Assembly (NCBI RefSeq): GCF_029623955.1
Contig: NZ_JARSBP010000002.1
Location: 1,426,001-1,490,000 of the forward strand
Origin: Mycobacterium sp. 236(2023)
Lineage (GTDB): Bacteria > Actinomycetota > Actinomycetes > Mycobacteriales > Mycobacteriaceae
DNA length: 64,000 nucleotides
Reading direction: 5' to 3'
Shown: one piece after another, positions 38,245 through 47,778 of the stretch
Position numbering within the stretch: the first letter of the stretch is position 1
How the letters are laid out: the number at the start of each line of letters is the position of its first letter
The notes under the pieces: generated by a model
Told to the model about the DNA's origin: nothing
Databases searched by the model: none
What the model saw: the letters and a program-made list of their open reading frames with translations, nothing else
Made by a program: the position numbers and the translations under genes

Positions 38245-39108
38245 ATGACCAGCGAAACGGATTCGGTAGCCGAGGTTGCCTACCGCAATGGTGCGCCCCC
38301 CGCGCCGGACGCGGGACGTCCCTACTACGCCGCGGTCGGCAACGAGGAGGCGGTTTTCCGGGCCGCCTACCGCCAGGGCCTGTCGGTGGTACTGAAAGGG
38401 CCGACGGGCTGCGGCAAGACCCGCTTCGTCGAAGCAATGGCGCACGAACTGGGGCGGCCACTGATCACCGTTGCGTGTCACGACGACCTCACGACGGCAG
38501 ACCTCGTCGGTCGGTATCTGCTGCGCGGCGACGAGACCGTATGGGTGGACGGCCCGCTGACACGCGCCGTACGGGAAGGCGCGATCTGCTATCTCGACGA
38601 GGTCGTCGAAGCCAGGCAGGACACCACCGTCGTGCTTCATCCACTCGCCGACCACCGCCGGCAATTGCCCATCGAACGTCTCGGGCTGACGCTGGACGCC
38701 GCGCCAGGTTTCGGCTTGGTGGTGTCCTACAACCCCGGCTACCAGAGCGTGTTGAAGGATCTCAAAGACTCCACCAGGCAGCGCATGGTTGCCATCGAAT
38801 TCTCTTATCCCGCAGCAGAGTTGGAAGAGTCGATCGTGACTCGGGAAGCCGGGGTGGACACTGAGACCGCCGCCGCGCTGGTGCGCCTGGGGCAGGCGAT
38901 CCGTCGGCTCGAGACCGGCGGACTGCGCGAAGTCGCCTCCACCCGCGTGCTCATCGCAGCCGCCCGGTTGACCGCCGAGGGGCTGGCCCTGGGCGAGGCC
39001 GCGCTCGCCGCCATCGCGGGTCCGCTCACCGATGATCCCGCCGTGAGCCGCGGCCTGGCGGAGATGATCGACGTCTATCTGAATCAACCCGCGGGATCAG
39101 GTGATTGA
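38245..39108 (+). CDS. NorQ/CbbQ-like AAA+ ATPase
   Basis: This 287-residue MoxR-class ATPase has Walker A GPTGCGKT (52-59), Walker B ICYLDEV and the sensor segment VVSYNPGYQ typical of NorQ/CbbQ/GvpN. The ATG at 38245 lies 50 bp after the NorD-like gene, and AGGA precedes it. It should power the NorD-like partner. Since P450 and amidohydrolase genes lie in the next operon, one of those metalloenzymes may be the client (inference). Confidence 0.88.
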   Translation: MTSETDSVAEVAYRNGAPPAPDAGRPYYAAVGNEEAVFRAAYRQGLSVVLKGPTGCGKTRFVEAMAHELGRPLITVACHDDLTTADLVGRYLLRGDETVWVDGPLTRAVREGAICYLDEVVEARQDTTVVLHPLADHRRQLPIERLGLTLDAAPGFGLVVSYNPGYQSVLKDLKDSTRQRMVAIEFSYPAAELEESIVTREAGVDTETAAALVRLGQAIRRLETGGLREVASTRVLIAAARLTAEGLALGEAALAAIAGPLTDDPAVSRGLAEMIDVYLNQPAGSGD

Positions 39109-39137
39109 CGCTGGCTGTAACCGCCCGCTAGGGTCAG

Positions 39138-39152
39138 AACAAATATTAGGTT
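39138..39152. promoter_or_regulatory. Regulon operator, copy 4 (long P450/AveC operon)
   Basis: AACAAATATTAGGTT lies 43 bp before the substrate-binding-fold gene and is the best match to the consensus of the four copies. AATATT is the palindromic core, with AAC and GTT at the ends. Confidence 0.6.
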
Positions 39153-39194
39153 TTATCGAGTCGCGACAGGACGCACGTCTGCCGAGGAGGTCAG

Positions 39195-40310
39195 ATGTCC
39201 TACGAGAGCACTGCCGAACCCATCAAAGTCGGCTATCTGATGGACTTCACGCTGCCGCCCGGCTTTCCGGACGAGTTGATGGCCTCCTTCACCCGGACTT
39301 TCGAGCTCGTCTTCTCCGAGGCCGTCGAACAGGGTCTGATGGATCGACCCGTGCAGATGATCTACCGGGAGGTGGAGGGGCTGCCGAAAGGGTCGGTCAA
39401 GGCCGTCATCGACGCGTACGCCGAACTGGTCGACGAAGGGTGCCTCGTCGTGTTCGGGCCGAACATCACCGACAATTGCGTGCCGATGCGCGAGGCGATC
39501 GAGGAGCGGTTCAAGGTGCCGGCCATCAGCGTCACGGGCACCGACGACTGGTTGGGCGAGTGGACCTTCGCATTCCCTCAGGGATCGATGACCGACGAGC
39601 CGATCTTCCTGGCCGACCTCGTCGCGAAGAGGGGTCTGCGTGAGATCGGTGTGCTCGTCGAGCAGAACCTGATCGGGGACAGTTACCTGCGTAACCTGCG
39701 AAGTGCGTTTGCCCGCAAGGGTATTCGTATCGTCGCCGAGGCACCGATCGCCCAGACCGCGCAGGACATCAACGCTGCGGTGGCGACGCTGCACGACGCG
39801 AAAGCCGAGGCGATCGTCCATCTCGGGTTCGGGTTCGGGATCGTGTTCATCAACCCGGCCCTGGAGGCGGTCGACTGGGATCCGCCACGCTTCACCACCA
39901 CCGCATTTCAGAACGCGTGGGTCAATCCGATCATGTGGAACGCGTTCCTCGGCTGGGTCGGGATCGATCAGTACGACGAGGGCAACACCGTCGGACAGGA
40001 ATTTCTGGATCGCTATGCCGCGAGATACGACGGCAGCCGTCCCGAGTACTGCGTGTCCGTAGTCAACCGGGATGTCGCCGCCACGCTGGTCCGGGCATTC
40101 ACCGATGCCCACCCACTGAGCCCTCGCGGAGTCAAGGAGGCGCTGGAACGCGTGAAGATGATGCCTGCCGCCTCGGGTGCGCCGGGAACCTTCGTCTCCC
40201 TCGGCAAGTGGACGCGGCGAGCGTGGATGGGCGCCGGCTATCTGGTGGCTCGCTCACTTGACGCCGACGGCGTCAACTCCCAACTTGTCGATCGCTTCGG
40301 GGAGGTATGA
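39195..40310 (+). CDS. Substrate-binding-fold protein (Leu/Ile/Val-binding-like) without signal peptide
   Basis: This 371-residue protein has the type I periplasmic-binding fold of branched-chain amino-acid ABC transporters (KVGYLMDFTLPPGF, VVFGPNITDN, AISVTGTDDW). It starts MSYESTAEPIKVGY with no signal peptide or lipobox, and no permease or ATPase gene is near. A cytoplasmic ligand-binding or sensing role is therefore possible. It is the first gene of the long operon under operator copy 4. GAGGAGG precedes the ATG. Confidence 0.8.
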   Translation: MSYESTAEPIKVGYLMDFTLPPGFPDELMASFTRTFELVFSEAVEQGLMDRPVQMIYREVEGLPKGSVKAVIDAYAELVDEGCLVVFGPNITDNCVPMREAIEERFKVPAISVTGTDDWLGEWTFAFPQGSMTDEPIFLADLVAKRGLREIGVLVEQNLIGDSYLRNLRSAFARKGIRIVAEAPIAQTAQDINAAVATLHDAKAEAIVHLGFGFGIVFINPALEAVDWDPPRFTTTAFQNAWVNPIMWNAFLGWVGIDQYDEGNTVGQEFLDRYAARYDGSRPEYCVSVVNRDVAATLVRAFTDAHPLSPRGVKEALERVKMMPAASGAPGTFVSLGKWTRRAWMGAGYLVARSLDADGVNSQLVDRFGEV

Positions 40311-40311
40311 C

Positions 40312-41436
40312 GTGACGACTCAGCAGAAGCCGGACACTGCGGCGGAGGCGCCGAAAGGTAAGGGCCCCAACTGGGGTCGGGTCATCTCGCTGTTGGCGTG
40401 GCTCGGCTTTCTCGGCCTTTTCGCCGCCGTGGGACGTGTCGCCGTCGATCCGCGCGTGGCCAACCCGAACGTCGAAGGACGGCCTCGCCCGGTCGAGTTC
40501 CTGACGTCGTTCGACCACTGGCAGGTCATCCCGCAGGTGGGCGCACTGACCATGGTCGTGGCGCTGACCATCGTGTTCATCCGCGGCTGGCGGAAGAATC
40601 CCGGCAGTCCCGTGCTGCTGATGGTCCTCGTGACGACGCTGATCGTCTGGCAGGACCCGATCATGAACTGGTCGCCGTACGCCGTGTACAACCCGGCGCT
40701 GCTGCACTGGCCAGAGAACTGGTACCTGATCATGATGTCTCCGACGGTCGAACCGTTCATCGTGTTCGGGTATGTCACCTTCTACTTCGGCCCGTACTTC
40801 CCCGCGATCTGGATTTTGCGGAAATGGCAGGCGAAGTACGGGCCCGAGTCGTTCGTGTCGCGCCGGCCGCTGATCAGCCTTGGTCTGCTGGTGCTCGTGA
40901 TCGGCTTCGTCTTCGACGCGATCCTCGAAGTCAGCCTGGTGCGAACGGGCCTCTACATTTACTCGCAGACAATCCCGTTCGGGACCATCTTCGCGGGCAG
41001 CACATTCCAGTTTCCGCTGCTGTGGGAGTCGCTGTCAGTGACCTTCGTGATGATCCCGGCGGCGATCCTCGTCTACCGCGACGACACCGGAAAGTCGGTG
41101 GCCGAGAAGCTCGCTGCGAAGGCGAAGCTGTTCCCGAAGAAGCCTGTGCTCGGCACATTCCTGGTCATGTTCGCGATCATCAACGTGTCGTATTTCGCCT
41201 ACGGCGGCTGGTTCTGGGCCATCAAGGCCAGCGGATTGGCCACGTCGGTGGCGTGCCCGTGGCCGTATCCCGAGGCGAAAGTCTTCGACCCGCAGGGCTA
41301 TTACGAGGAGAACGGCGCGGAGGGTCCTTACTCGGTCGGGAAATGGTCCACCTGGCAGTACGCGCTGCCCGACGGCCGGCCCGATGTCGAATACGGGTCG
41401 AAGAGCATGCGGTGCGCCACGGGGGCCAACGCGTGA
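40312..41436 (+). CDS. AveC-family (spirocyclase-like) membrane protein 1
   Basis: This 374-residue integral membrane protein has about six hydrophobic segments, including residues 25-45, 75-95 and 180-210, and the conserved WQDPIMNWSPYAVYNP region. It belongs to the family named after AveC, which affects spiroketal formation in avermectin biosynthesis. In mycobacteria the role is unknown. The start is GTG at 40312 after GGAGG, and the stop overlaps the SDR start (GTGA). Confidence 0.8.
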   Translation: MTTQQKPDTAAEAPKGKGPNWGRVISLLAWLGFLGLFAAVGRVAVDPRVANPNVEGRPRPVEFLTSFDHWQVIPQVGALTMVVALTIVFIRGWRKNPGSPVLLMVLVTTLIVWQDPIMNWSPYAVYNPALLHWPENWYLIMMSPTVEPFIVFGYVTFYFGPYFPAIWILRKWQAKYGPESFVSRRPLISLGLLVLVIGFVFDAILEVSLVRTGLYIYSQTIPFGTIFAGSTFQFPLLWESLSVTFVMIPAAILVYRDDTGKSVAEKLAAKAKLFPKKPVLGTFLVMFAIINVSYFAYGGWFWAIKASGLATSVACPWPYPEAKVFDPQGYYEENGAEGPYSVGKWSTWQYALPDGRPDVEYGSKSMRCATGANA

Positions 41437-42422
41437 ACGAGCCCCGCACCGTTGTCATCACCGGCGCCTCCCGAGGTCTGGGCTTCGCGTCGGCCGCGCG
41501 CCTGTATCGCGAGGGGTGGCGCGTGGTCGCGGCGATGCGTACACCAGACCGGGGAATGCCGTTGCTGCGCAGTGAGACCGGAGCAGCACCCGACGATGAC
41601 AGGTTGATCGGTGTCCAGCTGGATCTGCTGGATTCCGCCTCGATCGCCGCGGCGGCCAAGACCATCGAGGAAACCGTCGGAGCACCGTATGCCATCGTCC
41701 ACAATGCGGGGATCTCGGCGGCGGGTACGGTCGAGGAGGTCGATGCCGATCTGTGGCAGCGCATGTTCGCCACGCACGTCATGGGCCCGGTGGAGCTCAC
41801 CAAGGCGTTGCTTCCCGCCATGCGGGCGGCAGGCCGGGGCCGAATCGTGTTGGTGTCGAGTGCTAGTGGCGTACGCGGTCAACCGGCGATCGCACCGTAC
41901 TCGGCGGCCAAGGGGGCGCTGGAGCGCTGGGGTGAGTCGATGGCAGTGGAGATCGCGCCATTCGGTCTCGGCGTCACCGTCCTGGTGACGGGCACCTACG
42001 ACACCGACATCATCACCGACGCGGGTACCACCGACGACCGCAAGCTCGACGGTCCGTACGCCCGGATCCACTCCACCATGGACGGGCGAGGCCGACTCGC
42101 GATGCGGATGGCACGACCTCCGCGGCTCTTCGCGGACGGCCTGGTTCGTGCGCTGGGCGACACGGGGTCCTTCCGTCGTCACGGCGTAGGTCCGGACGCG
42201 TCGATGTTGTTGGTGCTCAACAGGGTTCTGCCGGCGTCGGCGATGCATCACATATCCAGGGTGGTGATGGGAATACCGTCGCAGGGCGCCATGCGGGACG
42301 GAGCGTGGCCGCTGACCACCGCACAGAAGGCGATGGTGTTGGCAGCCAGGGTGATCCCGCAACCGGTGATGAAACTCCTCGCCGACCGGGCCGCACGAAA
42401 GGCGGGTGAGAGCCGTGGCTGA
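41433..42422 (+). CDS. Short-chain dehydrogenase/reductase
   Basis: This 329-residue SDR has TGASRGLG (about 10-17), HNAGIS, and the catalytic SSAS...YSAAK. A longer C-terminal part (after residue 200) ends in a basic helix that could touch the membrane. The start is GTG at 41433, overlapping the AveC stop, so it may act on the same substrate as the AveC protein. The stop overlaps the aldehyde dehydrogenase gene. Confidence 0.82.
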   Translation: MNEPRTVVITGASRGLGFASAARLYREGWRVVAAMRTPDRGMPLLRSETGAAPDDDRLIGVQLDLLDSASIAAAAKTIEETVGAPYAIVHNAGISAAGTVEEVDADLWQRMFATHVMGPVELTKALLPAMRAAGRGRIVLVSSASGVRGQPAIAPYSAAKGALERWGESMAVEIAPFGLGVTVLVTGTYDTDIITDAGTTDDRKLDGPYARIHSTMDGRGRLAMRMARPPRLFADGLVRALGDTGSFRRHGVGPDASMLLVLNRVLPASAMHHISRVVMGIPSQGAMRDGAWPLTTAQKAMVLAARVIPQPVMKLLADRAARKAGESRG

Positions 42423-43893
42423 CGTCGCAACGTACGAGGCACGGATGTTGATCGACGGAAAGCTCGTCGACGGTGAAGCCGGGGTGTTCGCCAACATCAA
42501 CCCGGCGACCGAGGACGTTCTCGGCGAGGTGTCGGATGCCTCCAAGGCCGACATGAACCGCGCCATCGACGCTGCCCGTCGTTCGTTCGACGAGACCGAT
42601 TGGTCCACCAATCATCAACTGCGCAAACGCTGTCTGGAGCAACTGCACGAGGCGATCGTCGGCGAACAGGAAGAGTTGCGGGAGGAACTGATCCGCGAGG
42701 TCGGCGCGCCCCGTGCCGTCACGCACGGGCCCCAGCTCGACGCTCCGCTCGCCGACGGCCTCCTGTACCCCGCGCGGCTGATCGACACGTTCCCATGGGA
42801 GACCGATCTCGGCGATACCGTCGTCTCGGTCACCGGCGTCAACACCACGCGCAAGGTGTGGCACGAACCGGTCGGGGTGGTCGGCGCCATCACGCCGTGG
42901 AATTTTCCGTTCGAAGTGACCCTCAACAAACTCGGCCAGGCTTTGGCGACAGGAAACACCGTCGTCCTCAAACCCGCGCCGGACACGCCTTTCAACGCGA
43001 CACGACTCGGCAGGCTCATCGCCGAGCAGACCGACATCCCCGCCGGAGTCGTCAATGTCGTGACCGCCTCGGACCATTTCGTCGGCGAGGAGCTGACGTT
43101 GTCGCCCAAGGTCGACATGATCTCGTTCACCGGCTCGACCGTCGTCGGCAAACGGATCATGGAGAAGGGCGCCGCGACGATGAAGCGGCTCTTCCTCGAG
43201 CTCGGCGGCAAGTCGGCGACGATCGTGCTGGAGGATGCCGACTTCGGGTTCGCCTGCATGCTCGGCATCGGGCCGCTCATGCACGCCGGCCAGGGGTGTG
43301 CCGCGCCGACCCGGATGTTGTTGCCCCGCTCAAGGTATGACGAGGGCGTCGCGATCCTCAAAGGCCTCTACGAGAGCATCGCCGCCGGTGATCCGCAGGA
43401 CCCGGGCACCCTCTGCGGTCCGGTGATCTCGGCCAAACAGCAGTCTCGCATCCTCGGTTACATCAACAAGGGTGTGGACGAGGGCGCCACGCTCCTGGTC
43501 GGAAGCACCGAGGCGCCCAAGCAATTCGGCAGCGAATTCTGGGTCAGGCCGACGTTGTTCACCGACGTCGACAACACCATGACCATCGCGCAGGAAGAGA
43601 TCTTCGGCCCGGTTCTCGCGGTGATTCCGTACGACGACGAGCACGACGCGATCCGCATCGCGAACGACAGTCCTTACGGGCTTGCGGGGAACGTGATGTC
43701 GAGTTCGTTGGAGAACTCGCTGCGCGTCGCGCGACGTCTGCGCGCCGGTTTCATCGGTCTCAACGGAACCGCGGGCTACGGCGCGGACACACCGTTCGGC
43801 GGATACAAGGACAGCGGGGTCGGACGTCAGAACGGGCTCGCCGGATTCAGCCAGTACACCGAGATCAAGTCCGTCGCCTACCCAGCCCAGTAG
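42415..43893 (+). CDS. Aldehyde dehydrogenase
   Basis: This 492-residue NAD(P)-dependent aldehyde dehydrogenase has a PWNFPFE motif near 161-167, catalytic Glu262 (LELGGKS) and Cys295 (GQGCAAPTR). It would oxidize the aldehyde made by the SDR or P450 steps to the acid. The start is GTG at 42415, or possibly at 42406; both overlap the SDR end. Confidence 0.9.
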   Translation: MADVATYEARMLIDGKLVDGEAGVFANINPATEDVLGEVSDASKADMNRAIDAARRSFDETDWSTNHQLRKRCLEQLHEAIVGEQEELREELIREVGAPRAVTHGPQLDAPLADGLLYPARLIDTFPWETDLGDTVVSVTGVNTTRKVWHEPVGVVGAITPWNFPFEVTLNKLGQALATGNTVVLKPAPDTPFNATRLGRLIAEQTDIPAGVVNVVTASDHFVGEELTLSPKVDMISFTGSTVVGKRIMEKGAATMKRLFLELGGKSATIVLEDADFGFACMLGIGPLMHAGQGCAAPTRMLLPRSRYDEGVAILKGLYESIAAGDPQDPGTLCGPVISAKQQSRILGYINKGVDEGATLLVGSTEAPKQFGSEFWVRPTLFTDVDNTMTIAQEEIFGPVLAVIPYDDEHDAIRIANDSPYGLAGNVMSSSLENSLRVARRLRAGFIGLNGTAGYGADTPFGGYKDSGVGRQNGLAGFSQYTEIKSVAYPAQ

Positions 43894-43919
43894 CGAATCC
43901 AGCCTGAAGGAGTTCAACC

Positions 43920-45143
43920 GTGGAACAGCTGTTTGACGACCTCGAGGACTTCGGGTCGTTCGACGACGCCGTGTCCGGCGATGTGCGGGATCCCTACCCT
44001 GAATTGGCCCGGCTCCGTCGCGAAGAGCCCATTCAGCGGATCGACATGTCGGCGATGCCCGGCGAAGAAGGCAAACCCGTCTTCATCGTCTACCGCTTCG
44101 AGGACGCCCAGCAGATGTTGCGGGACAACGTGACGTTTTCGTCGTCGGGTGTCATCGCGGCGTTCGGTCCAGTGCTGGGGGAGCGGGTCATGCTCGGCAT
44201 GGACGAGCCCGTCCACGGCAGGCTGCGCTCGCTGGTGTCGAAAGCGTTCTCGCAGAAGTCGTTGGCGCGCTGGCAGGACGAACTGGTCGGGCGCGTCGGC
44301 AACGAGCTGATCGACAGGTTTGAAGCGGATGGGAAAGCAGATCTGGTCAAACAGTTCACCTTTGACTATCCGAGCAGAATCATCGCGGGTCTGCTCGGGC
44401 TGCCCGAGGAGGACTACCCGCAGTTCCAACGCTGGTCGATCTCGCTGCTGAGTTGGATCATGAATCCCGAACGGGGACTTGCCGCGGCGGCCGCGTTATG
44501 TGACTACTTCGCACCGATTCTCCAGGCGCGCCGCGAGGAGCCGAAGGATGACCTGATCAGTCTGCTCGCCGAAGCGGAGATCGACGGCGAGAAGCTGACC
44601 GACGACGAGATCTTCTCGTTCCTGAGGTTGCTGCTTCCCGCCGGCGTCGAGACCACGTACCGCTCCCTGGGCAACCTGCTGTTCGCCTTGCTCACGGACA
44701 CGACACAGCTGGAGGCCGTTCGCGCCGACCGTTCGCTGCTGCCGCAGGCCATCGAGGAAGCGGTGCGCTGGAATCCGCCGCTGCTCACCATCACTCGAAC
44801 GACAACCTGTGACACCGAGCTGGGCGGAGTGGCGATTCCCGAAGGGTGCTCGGTGCTTCCGATGCTCGGGTCGACCAACCGGCAGGAAGACCGGTGGGAC
44901 GATCCTGACCAGTTCGACATCTTCCGGACGCCCAAGGGAAGCCTCGGATGGGGACACGGTGTGCACGTGTGCCTGGGCATGCATCTTGCTCGGCTGGAAA
45001 TGCGCACGGCCGTCAACCTTCTGCTCGACCGACTTCCCAATCTGCGGATGGATCCCGACGGGGACGATCCTCATATCCGTGGGCAGGTGTTCCGTTCGCC
45101 CACATCACTTCCCGTGCTGTTCGACCCCAGGGGTGCCGCGTGA
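43920..45143 (+). CDS. Cytochrome P450 (1)
   Basis: This 407-residue soluble P450 has the I-helix motif PAGVETT, an EAVR ExxR motif and the heme loop GHGVHVCLG with Cys351 as the thiolate ligand. The start is GTG at 43920 after GAAGGAG. It overlaps the next P450 gene by 4 bp. Ferredoxin and reductase partners are not encoded nearby. The CYP family number cannot be assigned from memory. Confidence 0.93.
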   Translation: MEQLFDDLEDFGSFDDAVSGDVRDPYPELARLRREEPIQRIDMSAMPGEEGKPVFIVYRFEDAQQMLRDNVTFSSSGVIAAFGPVLGERVMLGMDEPVHGRLRSLVSKAFSQKSLARWQDELVGRVGNELIDRFEADGKADLVKQFTFDYPSRIIAGLLGLPEEDYPQFQRWSISLLSWIMNPERGLAAAAALCDYFAPILQARREEPKDDLISLLAEAEIDGEKLTDDEIFSFLRLLLPAGVETTYRSLGNLLFALLTDTTQLEAVRADRSLLPQAIEEAVRWNPPLLTITRTTTCDTELGGVAIPEGCSVLPMLGSTNRQEDRWDDPDQFDIFRTPKGSLGWGHGVHVCLGMHLARLEMRTAVNLLLDRLPNLRMDPDGDDPHIRGQVFRSPTSLPVLFDPRGAA

Positions 45144-46414
45144 CCGAACCTGTCGATTTCGACACCGTCGACTACTTCACCGCCGAGTCGCTGGTACCCG
45201 ATCCGTATCCGTATTTCGACCACCTGCGGTCCAAATGTCCGGTGTCGCACGCCACCCCGTTCAACGTCCTGGCGGTGACCGGCTATGCCGAGGCCCTGTC
45301 GGTGTATAAGAACCCGGCCTTCTCGTCGTGCAACTCGGTGGCCGGTCCGTTCTCGGGGATGCCGTTCGGACCTGGCGAGAGTGACGACGTCACGGAACTG
45401 ATCGAGCAGCATCGTGCCGCGGTCCCGATGGCCGAGCACATCACGTCTCAGGATCCGCCGCTGCACACGCGGACGCGGGGGTTGTTGAGCAGGCTGATCA
45501 CGCCGAAGCGCCTCAAGGAGAACGAGGACTTCATGTGGCGGCTGGCGGATCAACAGTTGGACACCTTCATCGACAACGGCCGGTCCGAATTCCTCACCGA
45601 CTACGCGAAGCCGTTTTCGCTCCTCGTGATCGCCGATCTGCTGGGTGTGCCCGCGGCGGATCACGAAGAGTTCAAAGCGGTGTTCGCGGGGGAGACCGTG
45701 GGCGAACTCGGCAAGGACGCACCGACGACGCACAACCCACTGGAGTGGCTCAACGAGAAGTTCTACGCCTATATCGAGGATCGCAGGCGTGAACCCCGCG
45801 ATGACGTGCTGACCGAGCTCGCCCTGGCCAAACACGAGGACGGCTCGACGCCCGACATCGAGGATGTCATGAATCTGTCGACATTCCTGTTCGCCGCCGG
45901 CACGGAGACGACGACGAAGCTGGTCAGCTCGGCAGTCCGATTCATTGCGGACAACCCTGGTTTCGAGACGATGCTGCGTCGGGACCGCAGCAAGATCCCC
46001 GCATTCCTGGAGGAGACACTGCGCCTGGAGAGTCCCGTGAAGTCGCACTTCCGGATGGCGAGCACCTCGACGACGATCGGTGACGTCGACGTCCCTGCTG
46101 GAACCACTGTCATGGTGCTGCCCGGGGCCTGCAACCGGGATGCTCGAAAGTTTGTCGATCCCAACGAGTTCCAGCCTGACCGGTCCAATGTGCGCGAGCA
46201 GATCGCATTCATCCGAGGTGTGCATTCCTGCCCCGGAGCGCCGTTGGCCCGCGCAGAGGGCCGGATCTCCCTGGAACGCATCCTCGACCGGATGACGAAC
46301 ATCGCGATCGACGAGGAACACCACGGACCGGCCGAGAACCGTCGTTACTCCTACGAGCCGACGTTCATCATGCGCGGGCTCAGCGAGCTGCACATCGAAT
46401 TCGACCGTGCCTGA
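45140..46414 (+). CDS. Cytochrome P450 (2)
   Basis: This 424-residue P450 has I-helix AAGTETTT, ExxR in EETLR, and the heme loop RGVHSCPGAPLARAE with Cys364. The Pro after the heme Cys is unlike P450 (1) and marks a different subfamily. The start is GTG at 45140. Two coupled P450 genes suggest two successive or alternative hydroxylations. Confidence 0.93.
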   Translation: MTEPVDFDTVDYFTAESLVPDPYPYFDHLRSKCPVSHATPFNVLAVTGYAEALSVYKNPAFSSCNSVAGPFSGMPFGPGESDDVTELIEQHRAAVPMAEHITSQDPPLHTRTRGLLSRLITPKRLKENEDFMWRLADQQLDTFIDNGRSEFLTDYAKPFSLLVIADLLGVPAADHEEFKAVFAGETVGELGKDAPTTHNPLEWLNEKFYAYIEDRRREPRDDVLTELALAKHEDGSTPDIEDVMNLSTFLFAAGTETTTKLVSSAVRFIADNPGFETMLRRDRSKIPAFLEETLRLESPVKSHFRMASTSTTIGDVDVPAGTTVMVLPGACNRDARKFVDPNEFQPDRSNVREQIAFIRGVHSCPGAPLARAEGRISLERILDRMTNIAIDEEHHGPAENRRYSYEPTFIMRGLSELHIEFDRA

Positions 46415-46442
46415 ACGGATGAGCAAGTGATTGGAGAAAACA

Positions 46443-47738
46443 GTGAATCGCGATGACATGATTTTGATCAGCGTGGACGACCATATCGTCGAGCCGCCGG
46501 ACATGTTCAGGAACCATCTGTCGAAGAAGTATCTGGATGAGGCGCCGCGGTTGGTGCACAACGAGGACGGTTCGGATACCTGGCAGTTCCGCGACGTGGT
46601 GATCCCGAATGTGGCCTTGAATGCGGTGGCGGGCCGACCGAAGGAGGAGTACGGCCTAGAGCCCCAGGGGTTGGACGAGATCCGGCCGGGGTGCTGGCAG
46701 GTCGATGAGCGCGTCAAGGACATGAATGCCGGCGGCATCCTGGGGTCGATGTGTTTCCCGTCGTTCCCCGGGTTCGCGGGTCGCCTCTTCGCCACCGAAG
46801 ACCATGATTTCTCGCTGGCGTTGGTGCAGGCCTACAACGACTGGCATGTGGAGGAGTGGTGCGGGGCGTATCCGGCGCGGTTCATCCCGATGACGCTGCC
46901 GGTGATCTGGGACCCCGAGGCGTGCGCGAAGGAGATCCGCCGCAACGCCGCACGCGGCGTGCACTCGATGACCTTCACCGAAAACCCCGCGGCGATGGGG
47001 TATCCCAGCTTCCACGACTTCGACCACTGGAAGCCCATGTGGGACGCCATCGTCGACACCGACACCGTCCTCAACGTGCACATCGGGTCGTCGGGGCGAC
47101 TCGCCATCACGGCGCCGGATGCGCCGATGGACGTGATGATCACGCTGCAGCCGATGAACATCGTGCAGGCGGCGGCGGACCTGTTGTGGTCACGCCCGAT
47201 CAAGGAATACCCCGATCTGAAGATCGCCCTCTCCGAGGGCGGCACCGGGTGGATCCCCTACTTCCTGGAGCGCGTCGACCGCACCTACGAAATGCATTCG
47301 ACGTGGACCGGGCAGGACTTCAAAGGCAAGCTGCCATCCGAGGTGTTCCGCGACCACTTCCTGACGTGCTTCATCGCCGACCCCGTCGGTGTCACCACGC
47401 GGCATCAGATCGGGATCGACAACATCTGCTGGGAAGCCGACTACCCACACTCCGATTCGATGTGGCCCGGCGCCCCCGAACAACTCGACGACGTCTACAA
47501 GGTCAACTCTGTGCCCGATGACGAGATCAACAAGATGACGTTCGAGAACGCGATGCGCTGGTACAACTGGGATCCCTTCACCCACATCTCGCGGGAACAG
47601 GCCACCGTCGGCGCACTACGTCAAGCGTCGGAAGGGCACGATGTGTCGATTCAGGCGTTGTCGCACAAGGAGAAGACCGGCGCGACGTTCGCCGACTTCG
47701 CCGCCAGTGCCAAGAACCTGACCGGCAACAAAGACTGA
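46443..47738 (+). CDS. Amidohydrolase-2 family protein
   Basis: This 431-residue TIM-barrel metal hydrolase of the ACMS-decarboxylase/amidohydrolase-2 family has VDDHIVEPPDMF at the N-terminus and later SEGGTGWIPYFLER and DNICWEADYPHSDS, with the conserved late His and Asp. Such proteins hydrolyse or decarboxylate ring-derived acids. The start is GTG at 46443, with GGAGA before it, and an alternative TTG lies 12 bp upstream. It is a possible client of the NorD/NorQ-like pair (inference). Confidence 0.85.
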   Translation: MNRDDMILISVDDHIVEPPDMFRNHLSKKYLDEAPRLVHNEDGSDTWQFRDVVIPNVALNAVAGRPKEEYGLEPQGLDEIRPGCWQVDERVKDMNAGGILGSMCFPSFPGFAGRLFATEDHDFSLALVQAYNDWHVEEWCGAYPARFIPMTLPVIWDPEACAKEIRRNAARGVHSMTFTENPAAMGYPSFHDFDHWKPMWDAIVDTDTVLNVHIGSSGRLAITAPDAPMDVMITLQPMNIVQAAADLLWSRPIKEYPDLKIALSEGGTGWIPYFLERVDRTYEMHSTWTGQDFKGKLPSEVFRDHFLTCFIADPVGVTTRHQIGIDNICWEADYPHSDSMWPGAPEQLDDVYKVNSVPDDEINKMTFENAMRWYNWDPFTHISREQATVGALRQASEGHDVSIQALSHKEKTGATFADFAASAKNLTGNKD

Positions 47739-47778
47739 CCACCTTCTCGGCGACATCGAGAAACACACTGGAGGTTCG

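Noticed and set aside
40312..41436. AveC protein as evidence of a spiroketal polyketide cluster
   Set aside because: No polyketide synthase, loading or tailoring set is present. The family name alone does not establish that reaction.
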